64,000 bases of DNA from Mantamonas sphyraenae (taxonomy: Eukaryota; CRuMs; Mantamonadidae). Location of the stretch: the NCBI GenBank assembly GCA_026936335.1, contig JAPMXV010000035.1, positions 62,001 through 126,000 on the forward strand, given 5' to 3'. Below the pieces are notes generated by a model. That model had not been told where the DNA came from and searched no databases. It saw only the letters and a program-made list of their open reading frames with translations. The position numbers were made by a program, and so were the translations under genes. Positions within the stretch are counted from its first letter, which is position 1. Every line of letters begins with the position of its first letter. Positions 18,672 through 28,682 of the stretch are shown here, in pieces.

Positions 18672-21113
18672 CTACTCCATCCCTTCCACCGTGGCTGCCA
18701 TCGCCATGCGGAACACCAGGCCCGTGGGGTTCCGCATGAGCAGCAGCCGTTCGCCCGTGTTTATGTTGACCGGCAAACGCAACCATTGCTGTGCTGCCAC
18801 ACAGCCCAGCGCCAACGGATGGCCCTGGCGATCGGAGAACATGCCTGTTGTGACGTAGCCCACCACGCGCCTGTCCGACGACGCATGCTTGCGCACCTCC
18901 TGTCGCGTGTGTTCCTGCAACACCTCCACATCCTCGTGCTCCTTGCCTTTGCGCCGTCCCATTGAACGCACTGCCTCCTGTCGCTGCCAAAGCTCCACAT
19001 CGGCCTCCTCTGGCTGGCAAAGCATTGCACAAGCCTCCGCTCGCCCGCGGCTCATCGGCACCACCCGCACCTGCACCAATGCCACAGGCAGCAATGTACG
19101 CAGCCTCTTCATCGTGAGCCTCCCTCCACGTGTCTCCTGCGCCACCCGTGCCAACACAGCCCCGTCCACCTCCTCCTCCTCCTCCTCCGCTTCCTCCTCA
19201 CCACGCCCCTCCTCTTCATTTCCCAGCTGCTCCAGCATGCCAACCAGTCGCTGGCCACGCACCACAAAGTATGGCATCACTGTGCGCCGCTCGTCATTGT
19301 CCTCGGTGGTCGATGCATCCTCGTCCACCTCTCCGTCCATCAAAGCACGCGCCATGGCATCGATCCCAGGCAACACCTGTGTCCAGTTGGGTTGAAAGGG
19401 TGACGTCACTCCGTTGAGAGGATAGTTGACCCTTTTGTCCGCCGGGGTGCGTTCCCATTTGCTCTGCGCCTCGCTTGCCTCCTCCAGTTGGCTCTGTACA
19501 CACGCCACACTGTCCGCATAGTCCGCGGGGTACCATGGCAGCACCTGTTCTGTGTGCACCTTGTGCTGGTTCTCTGTGCCCACCACTCGCACTCCCGTGT
19601 ACACCAGACTGTGCCAAAACGCCATGCCCCACCCACGAGGCAGGATCAGATCCCACCCGCTTCCCAATCCATCCTCGTCACCGCTCTGTTGCACCACAAT
19701 CGCATCCGGATGCACAGTGTCCTCGCTCTCTGGTGTGGCCCCTCCCGTCACACTGACCCCCGTCTTCCTGCGACGATCGTTCAACTCCACAATGCTCTCC
19801 AACCGTGCCATTCCATCCCTTGCCTCTCTGTCCCACAACGCACTGGCCGCAACCGATTCTGCCTCTGGCCAATCCACCATCAGCGCTTGCCATCGCCTGC
19901 GTTCTGCCTCGGCCTCCCTCTCGTTGTCCTCCTGCTGCCCTTCCCTCTCGTCTTGCAACTGTCCAGACTCGTCTTCATCCATCGCTTCCTTTCCCCCCTT
20001 CCTCACAGGTGCGCCTAGCCTCAACAGGCGCTTGCGTTTGGCCAGTTCCCGTCGCTTCTCGGCCGCCGTTGTTCGCTTCTCCGGCGGAAACGTCAGCCTC
20101 GGATCCTTCAGTTCCATGGCCAACACCACACCTGCAGGCACACTTCCTGCACTGCGCACCCTTTTGATCACATCCCATGTCTGTCTGGCACGTCGCAGTC
20201 TTCCTCCCGTCGCATGCTCGCCTCGCTTCCGCTTCCCACTTTCAGTCCTCTCCCCATCCTCCCCATCCTTCCCTTGCCTCGCTCTCCACTTCAACACATT
20301 GCTCAGTGTCACCGTTGCACGCGGGCCTGTCAACTCAAACCGAAGCAACTCGCCTCGCAACCCCGTCACCTGCACTCCTTTCCCTCCGGCGTGCCTCTCC
20401 AGCGCCTCCAATGCCTCGGTGTACGCTGCGCCAGGCACCCACAGCCACAATTGCCTTTGTGGTTCATCAACCAGCATGGCTGATGACGACGATGACGATG
20501 ATGATGATGACGACGACGACGGTTCATCGTCCTCGTCCACCCGCTGACGCTTGGGTGCCCCTTCCACACCACTGCTGGCCTGTGGACGCCACATGAAGCG
20601 CACGGGCGCAATGCAACCAAACGGGTAGCGTCTGTGGTGATACAGTACAAAGCTGCCTTCCCGTCCCCCGTCCACATACATGCTGTTCAGCAGGTTGGAT
20701 TGTGTGCGATCACGAAACGCATCCAGCACTCCCATGATGGCTGTCTGGCTTCCCATAAGCTCCACACAGCCATTGTATGATGCATCGTGCAGGGTGCACA
20801 TGTTGCATGCCGCCTTGAAAGAGCTGCGGATGGCCCTGTCGTTTGGATGCAACGCCACCTTGCAGCCCCACTGCGCCTTCATCTTCATCCGCTTGCTCTG
20901 CCAAAGATGTGTTTCCAGCCACATTGCCTTTTGGCTTCGTCGTGCATACTCCGCTCCAAGGTCCACCTTGTGTCGCACCTGTTTCCGTGGCCGCTTCTTC
21001 CCGCCCCCGACACTCGGTTTCTTCACCACCTTTCCTCCTGCTGCAGAGTTCTTCCCCTCCCGGATGGCCCGTCCTCGCAGGTGTGCAGGAAGCCGGTGCA
21101 CCTTGTGACTCAT
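18672..21113 (-). CDS. POP1: POP1 subunit of RNase P / RNase MRP
   Basis: Largest protein of the RNase P and MRP complexes, which process tRNA 5' ends and pre-rRNA. Single exon, 813 residues, start ATG 21113. The conserved POP1 N-terminal block is EYARRSQKAMWLETHLWQSK then MKMKAQWGCKVALHPNDRAI, followed by NMCTLHDASYNGCVEL. The POPLD domain reads WDLILPRGWGMAFWHSLVYT with GTENQHKVHTEQ. The C-terminal part has VGYVTTGMFSDRQGHPLALG, the usual POP1 terminal glycine-cleavage-T-like motif. Acidic and Ser runs in the middle are lineage inserts. The stop is 48 nt from the convergent U2AF2 stop. Confidence 0.88.
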   Translation of the reverse strand: MSHKVHRLPAHLRGRAIREGKNSAAGGKVVKKPSVGGGKKRPRKQVRHKVDLGAEYARRSQKAMWLETHLWQSKRMKMKAQWGCKVALHPNDRAIRSSFKAACNMCTLHDASYNGCVELMGSQTAIMGVLDAFRDRTQSNLLNSMYVDGGREGSFVLYHHRRYPFGCIAPVRFMWRPQASSGVEGAPKRQRVDEDDEPSSSSSSSSSSSSSAMLVDEPQRQLWLWVPGAAYTEALEALERHAGGKGVQVTGLRGELLRFELTGPRATVTLSNVLKWRARQGKDGEDGERTESGKRKRGEHATGGRLRRARQTWDVIKRVRSAGSVPAGVVLAMELKDPRLTFPPEKRTTAAEKRRELAKRKRLLRLGAPVRKGGKEAMDEDESGQLQDEREGQQEDNEREAEAERRRWQALMVDWPEAESVAASALWDREARDGMARLESIVELNDRRRKTGVSVTGGATPESEDTVHPDAIVVQQSGDEDGLGSGWDLILPRGWGMAFWHSLVYTGVRVVGTENQHKVHTEQVLPWYPADYADSVACVQSQLEEASEAQSKWERTPADKRVNYPLNGVTSPFQPNWTQVLPGIDAMARALMDGEVDEDASTTEDNDERRTVMPYFVVRGQRLVGMLEQLGNEEEGRGEEEAEEEEEEVDGAVLARVAQETRGGRLTMKRLRTLLPVALVQVRVVPMSRGRAEACAMLCQPEEADVELWQRQEAVRSMGRRKGKEHEDVEVLQEHTRQEVRKHASSDRRVVGYVTTGMFSDRQGHPLALGCVAAQQWLRLPVNINTGERLLLMRNPTGLVFRMAMAATVEGME

Positions 21114-21521
21114 TGTCCGTCGTCTGATGTCGTCCGTGTGTTCCCACCCGTTCTCGTGTCAGCTGGACGCTGGTTTGCATGATCTCCAACCCGAGAGCTC
21201 CCCCTCTCTCTTTTCTCGTCTCCTTCTTACCGCAGATGCCTGGGCAGCGTCTGGAAAGCACGCCTCCTCCCTGTTGTCCTGCCCTTGACCTGTGCGCTCA
21301 AGTAGTGGATTTCCGATGCACGTGCCTGACACCCCCACCGTGTTAAATCACCTTGTGTCCGTCTTGCACTTCCTGCCGACCACCACCACTCACCTTAACG
21401 ATATCGTGCACGCGCAAAGCCTTTGGCAACACCGCCTTGCCATTGCCCTTGTCCTTCCCCGACAAAGACGATGACATTTCCAAAAATCCCTTTGATTTGC
21501 CTTTTCAACCGCACGTCAACC
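21114..21521. other. Intergenic stretch between POP1 start and membrane-SPRY gene stop
   Basis: About 400 bp between two minus-strand genes. It should hold the 3' UTR of the membrane-SPRY gene's neighbour side and the POP1 promoter. A CACGTG E-box-like hexamer lies near 21316. No coding sequence with family support was seen in any frame. Confidence 0.5.
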
Positions 21522-24500
21522 TCACGCATCCTCAAGCAACATGCACAGATCCTTGCAAAACTTCACCACAACGTCAACAAGCTCGCCCGCAATTCCAGAC
21601 GGCTGCAGATCCTCGGTGAGCCCGTCGATGGTGGCGCGCAGTGCCTGGGCGGCCTCTGCATAGTTGCCCTTCTTCAGCCATTGCATGGCTGGCAGCACCA
21701 TCATCAGACTGTGGTACAGCATCATCACATCCTTTGCCTCCTGTGTCGCATCGTTCTTGTGCACCAGCGTGCCACGCGGGTCCATGGTCGACGCCACCAT
21801 GTATGCGCTCAGCTTGGCCTGCGAGATTGCCACGCGCACTGTCACGTGCCAGAAGCGGATCACCATGTCCACCAAGAGCTGCTGTTCCCTACTCAGCACC
21901 TGTCGCGAGCTCAGCTGCCACGCTGCCACCTCCTGCAGCGACTCTACAAGTCGTCGGAAGCTCAGCACCAGCGTCGCCGTCAGATCCGTTTTGGTTTTGA
22001 TGTCCACCAACTTTTCGCCAAGCGAGCTCGTCAGCTTCTCGTATGCCTCTGTCTTGTCCTGCAGACAGAACGCCGTGTGGCGTGTCTCACCAAAGGCGTC
22101 CGGGAATCGCAGAGGGGTTTCGCCAAAGTTGAGTTGCACTTTGGTGTTGCTCGACCCGATGGCCACCATGGGGTACCACTCGCGGTACTGTTCACCCACC
22201 ATGCTGTTCAACTGCATGGCGTTGCCCAGGAACATCCCGTTCACCGCAAATGCCACTGTGCACGAGTCCAGGTTCAGGTACACCGACAACGTGTCACCCT
22301 TGCCCACGTAGCCGCCGTACGCATGCTCGTATCCGTGCTGCACACTGTTGCCACTGACACCGTCCATGCCATACGAATCCAGCGTGTCTCCTGGACGCAC
22401 GTCCAGTCGACTCGGTTTGTCGTTGCACGTCCATCCCGCTGCAATGCACACGTTGTCCACTCCCACACGGCTGCTCTTGTCCACCGTCACCTCGTACACG
22501 TAGCTGCGTGCGGCCACAGGAAAGTCTGCCACCGCCGTGCGCCATGCTCGGTTGCTCGTCTTGCTCATGTAAAACACAGATCGAGCCGCACCGTACACAA
22601 ACTTCTTCTGGCCCAGATTCACGCGCACACGCGCCTCACTGCTGTGCATACCCACCGCAGGGTACAACACTGCGTCGCTGGACACACCTGTAAACGCCTC
22701 GCCCAGGTATTCGCCGTTGCGCGTGAAGAAGATCACACCCCGGCGTCGGTTCCAGTACGCGCCAATCACGTCGCCCACGTTCCAATGCGGTCCGTACTGC
22801 AGGCCCTGGCCGTTACTCTGGCCGTAACGCTTGCCGTCGTCGCCGTGGTAGCCGTAGCTGTTGTTGTACCATCCGGGCAGCCCGTTCACGTGCCGTGTCA
22901 CAAAGCCCATCGTCACCACGTTGCTTGGCCCCAATGCCTCCACAGTGATTTCAAAGTAGTACGAATCCAGGCTCTGTGCAATGGGTCGCGTCGTGCGCAT
23001 CGTGGCCTCTGTCCCGCCGTTCTGTCCTTCGCCCGTGTACTTCATCGTCCATGTGTTTGCATCCCACTGCAGGTACTGTCCGTTGTGTGCACGTGCTACC
23101 GCCCATCGGTTGGGAATGCGCTGTTCCACTGGTCCCGACCCTGTTACTGTGCTGCTGCTGCTGCTGCTGCTGCTGCCGTAAGCTGATTTCGCCACCCGCC
23201 GCCGTCTGAATCTCCAGGCCATCCTTGGATACCTTGAGGTCGTTGTGCCTTGCACTGTCCATGTTCAACACACCCGTGGGTCCACTGTGAACGCCTCCCA
23301 GCTCCTCCAGACGAGCCACCTGCACCTCAAGCGCTGCCAGACGTTGCTGTTCGAGCTCCTGTGTCTGGCTGATTTCGCCTGCCTGCGGACGCGTGTCCAG
23401 CGCATCCTCCTCACTCATCTGGCTGACATACGGCATGTCTGCCAGCGGAAACGGGACCGCCGGCTGATACGATGGATCCAGCAACGAGATTTCAGACACA
23501 CTCACGTCCGGTTGGATGTAGCCAAAAAACTGGCTGTCGCTGATGCTCAGGCCTGACGCAGGGATGGAGCTGATCTTGGAAGGTTCAAGAGGCATGTCTG
23601 GAAGCAGTTCACTGTGCATCGACAGACTCTGGCTCTCCTTGGCTGCAATCGGAAGCTGCTCCAGCTCGTCGCGAAGGGCCTCGTCCTCCTCGGCCAGGCC
23701 CTCCTCTTCCTCGCGGTCTGTGTCGGCTTCGTCATCGTCGGAGTAATCGTCGTAATCCTCCTCACCCATTGGCATGGGCGGTTCCAATTCCTTCTTGACA
23801 TCCGACACATGCGTGTCATCCACATCCGCCGCCACCTCCTTGCTCTCCGGCGGCAATTCATCAAAGTCGGGGATGTCATCCATGGGCCTTGCCGTGCGCC
23901 TGTCCTCGTCGTACTCGCGCTCGGCCTCCTTTGCGATTGGCGTCGGCTCGGCCGGTTTGGGTTTCTTGCCTTTGTCCTCGTCCAAGTCTTCCAGCATCTC
24001 GGATTGAATGTTCAGCTCCTCCGTCACCTTTGCCGCAATCTCCTGTGTCCTCTCGATCTGATCAGCGAGCTCTTGCAGCTGCTTGTCTTGGTCCTTCATC
24101 AGGCTCTCGCCATCCTCCAGGGCCATCTCGTTGAATTCGTCACCAAAAGCACCGTCTTCGTCTTCTCCGTCGAAAAAGTTATCGAAGTCATCGATTCCAT
24201 CGAGCTCATCGATTCCACCATCAAACCTCGCCATCTCGTCAAACCTCTCATCGTCCCTCAACTGCTTGTCCTCCTCCAACTCATCGATCTCGTCAAACTC
24301 GAGCAAATCCACGGTCTCCTTCAACACGTGCTCCTCCTCCTCCAATCTCTTGCCTCGACCGACCTTCTTCTTGTACTTCTTCCTGGTGTACTTGGGCTTC
24401 TTCTCTTTCCTTCTGAGATAACCAGGCTTCTTTTTCGTGATGCGCTCCGAATCGGACGAGTCAAAGTCGCTGCCGTCCTCGTCCTCGGTGGAAATCGGTT

Positions 24501-26591
24501 CACTATCGCTGGAGATGATGCTGTCGCTGTCGCTTTCGCTATCGACGTCGGTGACGTCAAACTGGTCGATGCGCAGGCCCATGTCCGCCTCTTCGGCACG
24601 AAGGCAGGCATCCAGCACAGACAGCTCTTCACGCAGCGCCTTTTGGTAGTAGGTATACTTGACTTCGAGCTGATCGGCCACGGCTGCATCCTTGGCCTTG
24701 TTCTCCTCTCGCTGGGTGGCCCATGCGTCAGCCTTCTTCTGCAGGTCCTTCAAGCCCTTGTCGTTGCTGTACTTCTCTGTCAGCTTGGTGAGCTCGTCCT
24801 TGCAGGCGTGCGACCACTCGTTGGGTGCATACAGACTGAAGCCCTTGTAGGCGTAAAAGGTGGTCTGCACATGGGTCTGCACCTGGTCCAGGTAGTGGAA
24901 GGCCAGGTTCTGGTTGTACTTGATCCCTGTGCCCACAAAGAACATGCACAGCCGGTCGTTGCTCTGGTGCAAGGCACCCCAGTCTGCATACGAGTAGGTG
25001 TTTGTGTACCCTGGCGAGTTGTCCGCAGTGGCCACGCGCTGGCGGTACGCTTCCTGGACGAGACGGGTGTGCGGATCGCGTGCGCGTGCATGTTGCAGCA
25101 GTGTCACACGGTCGCTGCTGCGCGCCACACCCACCCACTTGATCTTGTCCACAGCCATGACAGTGCCATCCTCCAGCTTGACCTCCGTGGTCATGTCCAC
25201 AGGGTGGTAGGCGATGTTCAGCACAAAGATCGACAGCGAGACAAAGGTGAGCACGTTGAACACAAATCCCAACACGGCAATGGCCTGGCTCAGCTGACTC
25301 AGCGAATCCCAGTTGTTCATGTCGCTGGCAAACATGATGCCAATGAGGGTGCAGCAACCTGCCGATGCAAGCACAAATGCAGCCACATAGGCCTTGGCGT
25401 AGTGCTTGTGGCCAAGCACGTCGATGGGTGCCTTGCCTTCACGCTTGATGATGATGTTCTTGCGGATTTGTTCCATCAGGTTGACACCCTTGATCACAAT
25501 GTCCGTCTTGGTCATCACCGAGTAGAAAATGACCAGGTAGAACAGACACACGAGGGCGTAGCCCACGCAGATGCCCACCACCAGCTGTGGTTCCACCTTG
25601 AGAAAGTCGGTGAGCACAGTGATCAGGGCATACTCGACAAACACCTGCATGAGGGTCAGCAGGGCAAAGATTGTCAACGCAAAGTACCGCGTCTCGTCCT
25701 TCTGGGCTCCCTGCACGAGCTTCTTGAAGAACGTCTTCTTCTCCAACACAATGGGGTTGGTGGGCGTCAGGATCAGAAAAGGCCCCTGCGCGCATGGGAT
25801 TTGGGTGGGAACGTCGGGTTGGCGAACGGGGCTGTGTCAGCAATCGGGGTTGGTCAAGAAGCCGCCAGAATTCGGCCTGAAACCACAAAAGCAAACGCAC
25901 AAAGAGCATGGTGATGGCCGCAAATCCAAACGCCACGCGGAACAGCACAAGGAGGTCCGATGTGTTGACCGGTGCCATGTCCAGAGCAAGTGAGACCATG
26001 CTGGAGGTGTGCGTGTGTGCGTGTGTGAGTGTGAGTGATTTCTGTGCTCAGAGGGCCAGCCTGTGGCTCCGGGACAAGCCGCCTCGCGCGAGGACCACAC
26101 CACACGGACGGGATCGGCGACGTGAAACTCACTTGTATCCAAAGTACCAGGCCGAGCCGAGGAAGCCTCCAGCCAAGTCTGTGTGTGGGGATGGGGGGAG
26201 ACGGGAGGAAGCACAAGGTGAGCGCGGTGCGAGGTGAAGGGAGGCTGGAGGTGCAGTGGAGCTGGCAACGACAGCGTACGTTTGGGGTACTTTTGGGACA
26301 TTTGAAAGGTGGTTTCGATGTACTTCTTGCTGGTGCTGACCACAGCCGTGCCACCGATGGCGCTGGTCATAAAGGCAAGATTGCCCAGCAGCACGTCGTT
26401 GACGCCTGTCCCCGAGCCTGGCGCAGGCGACGCCGTGCCGTTCATGCTGCTGTTGGTACCGTTCCTGTGATGTGATGATGATCCATGAGGGAAAACCAAT
26501 GGGACGAGTGAGCGGGAATGCATGTGCGTGATGTTGTTCTGGGGACGTGTGGCAGGCAAACGCACATGAAGGGCTTTGTTTTCGTTGCCAT
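21522..26591 (-). CDS. Multi-pass membrane protein with long acidic linker and two C-terminal SPRY domains
   Basis: Predicted exons 26566-26591, 26280-26464, 26133-26178, 25901-26000, 23233-25785 and 21522-23120; all joins are GT-AG and phase-consistent, giving about 1502 residues. The first 400 residues hold about six hydrophobic segments (LLVLFRVAFGFAAITMLF; YFALTIFALLTLMQVFVEYA; LVVGICVGYALVCLFYLVIF; YVAAFVLASAGCCTLIGIMF; AVLGFVFNVLTFVSLSIFVL). A charged region of about 500 residues follows (SDSDSIISSDSEPISTEDED, a basic KKKPGYLRRKEKKPKYTRKK patch, acidic coiled coil). Two SPRY domains follow (YYFEITVEALG...TMGFVTR...GDVIGAYWNRRRGVIFFTRN; then YVYEVTVDKSSRVGVDNVCI...DTLSVYLNLDSCTVAFAVNG). 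The tail is helical. I know no family with this combination. An ion channel or receptor-like role is only a guess. Confidence 0.7.
23149..23176 (+). repeat. (CTG)n / (CAG)n run inside a predicted intron
   Basis: About eight CTG units on the + strand. On the coding strand they are CAG units read as Gln in one frame and Ser in another. The run lies inside the predicted intron 23121-23232 of the membrane-SPRY gene. Confidence 0.8.
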
Positions 26592-26694
26592 CTGCGGGGC
26601 ACCCAGGATGGAGATGGATGGATGCACGTCTTGCAATCCCTTCAACCAACTCCCCCCCCCCCCCCTCCCACCTTCCCTCTCCCTCTCTCTGTGT

Positions 26695-28585
26695 CTACTC
26701 GGCCCATCCACCGGCCTTTTCGACGGCCAAGTTCCATCGCTTCCAGCGCTGCTCGCGATCCTCGTCGGACCAATTCTCCGGGGCAAACTCTGTGTCGTCG
26801 CCCTTGGCACAGGCGGCCACGTCGTCGAGGTCAGACCATACACCGACGGCAAGGCCAGCGGCAAAGGCAGCGCCGAGGGCGGTGGACTCTGTGTTTGCGG
26901 GACGGACGACAGACACGTTGAGGATGTCCGCCTGGAGTTGCATGGTCAGGTCGGACTTTGTCATGCCACCATCGACACGAAGGGAGGTGAGCGATACGCC
27001 GGAATCCTTCTGCATGGCCTCCAGCACCTCGCGGGTCTGCCAACACACACTCTCCAATGTGGCGCGTGCAATGTGACACTTGGTGGTGTACTGTGTCATG
27101 CCTACAATGGTGCCACGCGCATCGTCCTGCCAACGGGGTGCAAACAGGCCGGAAAACGCAGTCACAAAGTACACGTCTCCGGTGTCGTCCACCTGTTCCG
27201 CAAGCTCGTTCACCTCCTTCGCCTGCTTGATGATGCCCAGGTTGTCCCGCAGGAACTTGACTGCTGCCCCGGCAATGGCAATCGATCCCTCCAACGCGTA
27301 GCACGGCTTGCTGTCCGCTCCCACCTGGTATGCCACTGTCGTCAGCAGGCCGTGTTTGCTCTGCACTGCGCTTGTGCCCGTGTTCTTCAGCATGAAGCAC
27401 CCTGTGCCGTATGTGTTCTTGGCCTGGCCCGGTTGGAAGCAAGTCTGTCCAAACAACGCCGCCTGTTGGTCTCCCAAACACTGTGTGTGTGTGTGTGTGT
27501 GTGCCCACAAGAGGACAGGACAAAAAGTCAGCGACCCACAATCACACACCACACCTGAGACTCCATCACCATTCCATCGCCCAACACAAACGTACCCCTG
27601 CCACAGGGACGCCCTTGAGGGCACCCGATGCCATGGTGCCATACACCTCGCTGCTGGAGCGGATTTCCGGCAACATGTCCATGTTCACCTCCAGAGCTTC
27701 GCACACGCTGCTGTCCCATTGCAGCGTCTCCAGATTCATCATCATGGTGCGACTGGCATTGGTCACGTCTGTGATGTGTGCTCCTCCCTCCGTCCCTCCC
27801 GTAAGGTTCTGGAAGGGTCCTTGTTGTCAGCGAGCCACGCTCCTCCACCACCCACTTCCACCCCACCCCCTTCCCCCCACTCACCCAGATAAGCCAGGTA
27901 TCAACGGTGCCAAACATGGCATTGCCAGCATCCATGGCCTCCTTGACGGCATCGACGTTGCGCAGGAGCCAGACAAGCTTCATGGCGGAAAAGTAGGTGG
28001 AAAACGGGAGGCCGCAGATGCCACGCCAGGCGTCGACACTGCCATGCTTCTCCACCATTTCCTTTACGAGTCGCTTGGTGCGTGTGTCCAGCCACACAAT
28101 GATGTTGTGCAGGGGCTTGCCTGTGGTGCGGTCCCACACACAGACACTCTCGCGGTGGTTGGTCACACCCACTGCCTTGATGTCCTCCTTGTCCAGACCC
28201 AACATGCTCATGTTGCTCATGGCACTCTCCACACACTCCTCCATCGTTGCAAGCACCTCCACCGGGTCGTGTTCCGCCCACCCTGGTTTAGGCGTAATCT
28301 GCTCAAACTCCCTGCACCCCACCCAGTGACCGTCCCCGGTCAGTTTCAGCAACTCGCTGTGTGTCCCAGTCACAAAACGTCCACTGTGGTTTCAAAACGC
28401 CACAAAAGGGATGTGCATGCTCTCATGGGCTTCCACGGGAGCGCTGGAAACACGCCGTTTCCCTCCCAAACTCACTTTTGCGAAAAGGTCACCAGGTTGG
28501 CCTGCGAATCAAATACCATCGCACGCGAGGACGATGTGCCCTGATCCAGGGCTACCACAAACGGCGGCGCAAAGTTAATGGACAT
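26695..28585 (-). CDS. GK: Glycerol kinase
   Basis: Phosphorylates glycerol with ATP to glycerol 3-phosphate in the cytosol or at mitochondria. Exons 28476-28585, 27885-28311, 27596-27808 and 26695-27480 give 511 residues, the usual length. The FGGY-family N-terminus is [16 protein letters not shown]; the glycerol-site region is [14 protein letters not shown] and [10 protein letters not shown]; after splicing the middle reads DTWLIWNLTGG...[16 protein letters not shown]. The C-terminal signature is [10 protein letters not shown]-like ([19 protein letters not shown]) with [19 protein letters not shown]. The last intron ends in a (CA)n run before AG (27481-27502 on the + strand as TG). It is same-strand with its neighbours, with 109 nt to the downstream gene's predicted start. 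Confidence 0.92.
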
Positions 28586-28682
28586 GGCGTGTCTTGTGTG
28601 TGGAGGGGAGCGGTTTTGTTTTTGGTGTGTTCCTGTGGATTTGCTTGGCGAGCCGCGGGCATGCATTCATGCTAAAAAGTTG

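Noticed and set aside
23614-25914. 766-codon + strand open frame
   Set aside because: Antisense to the membrane-SPRY gene; its hydrophobic look comes from reading Asp/Glu/Lys codons backwards.
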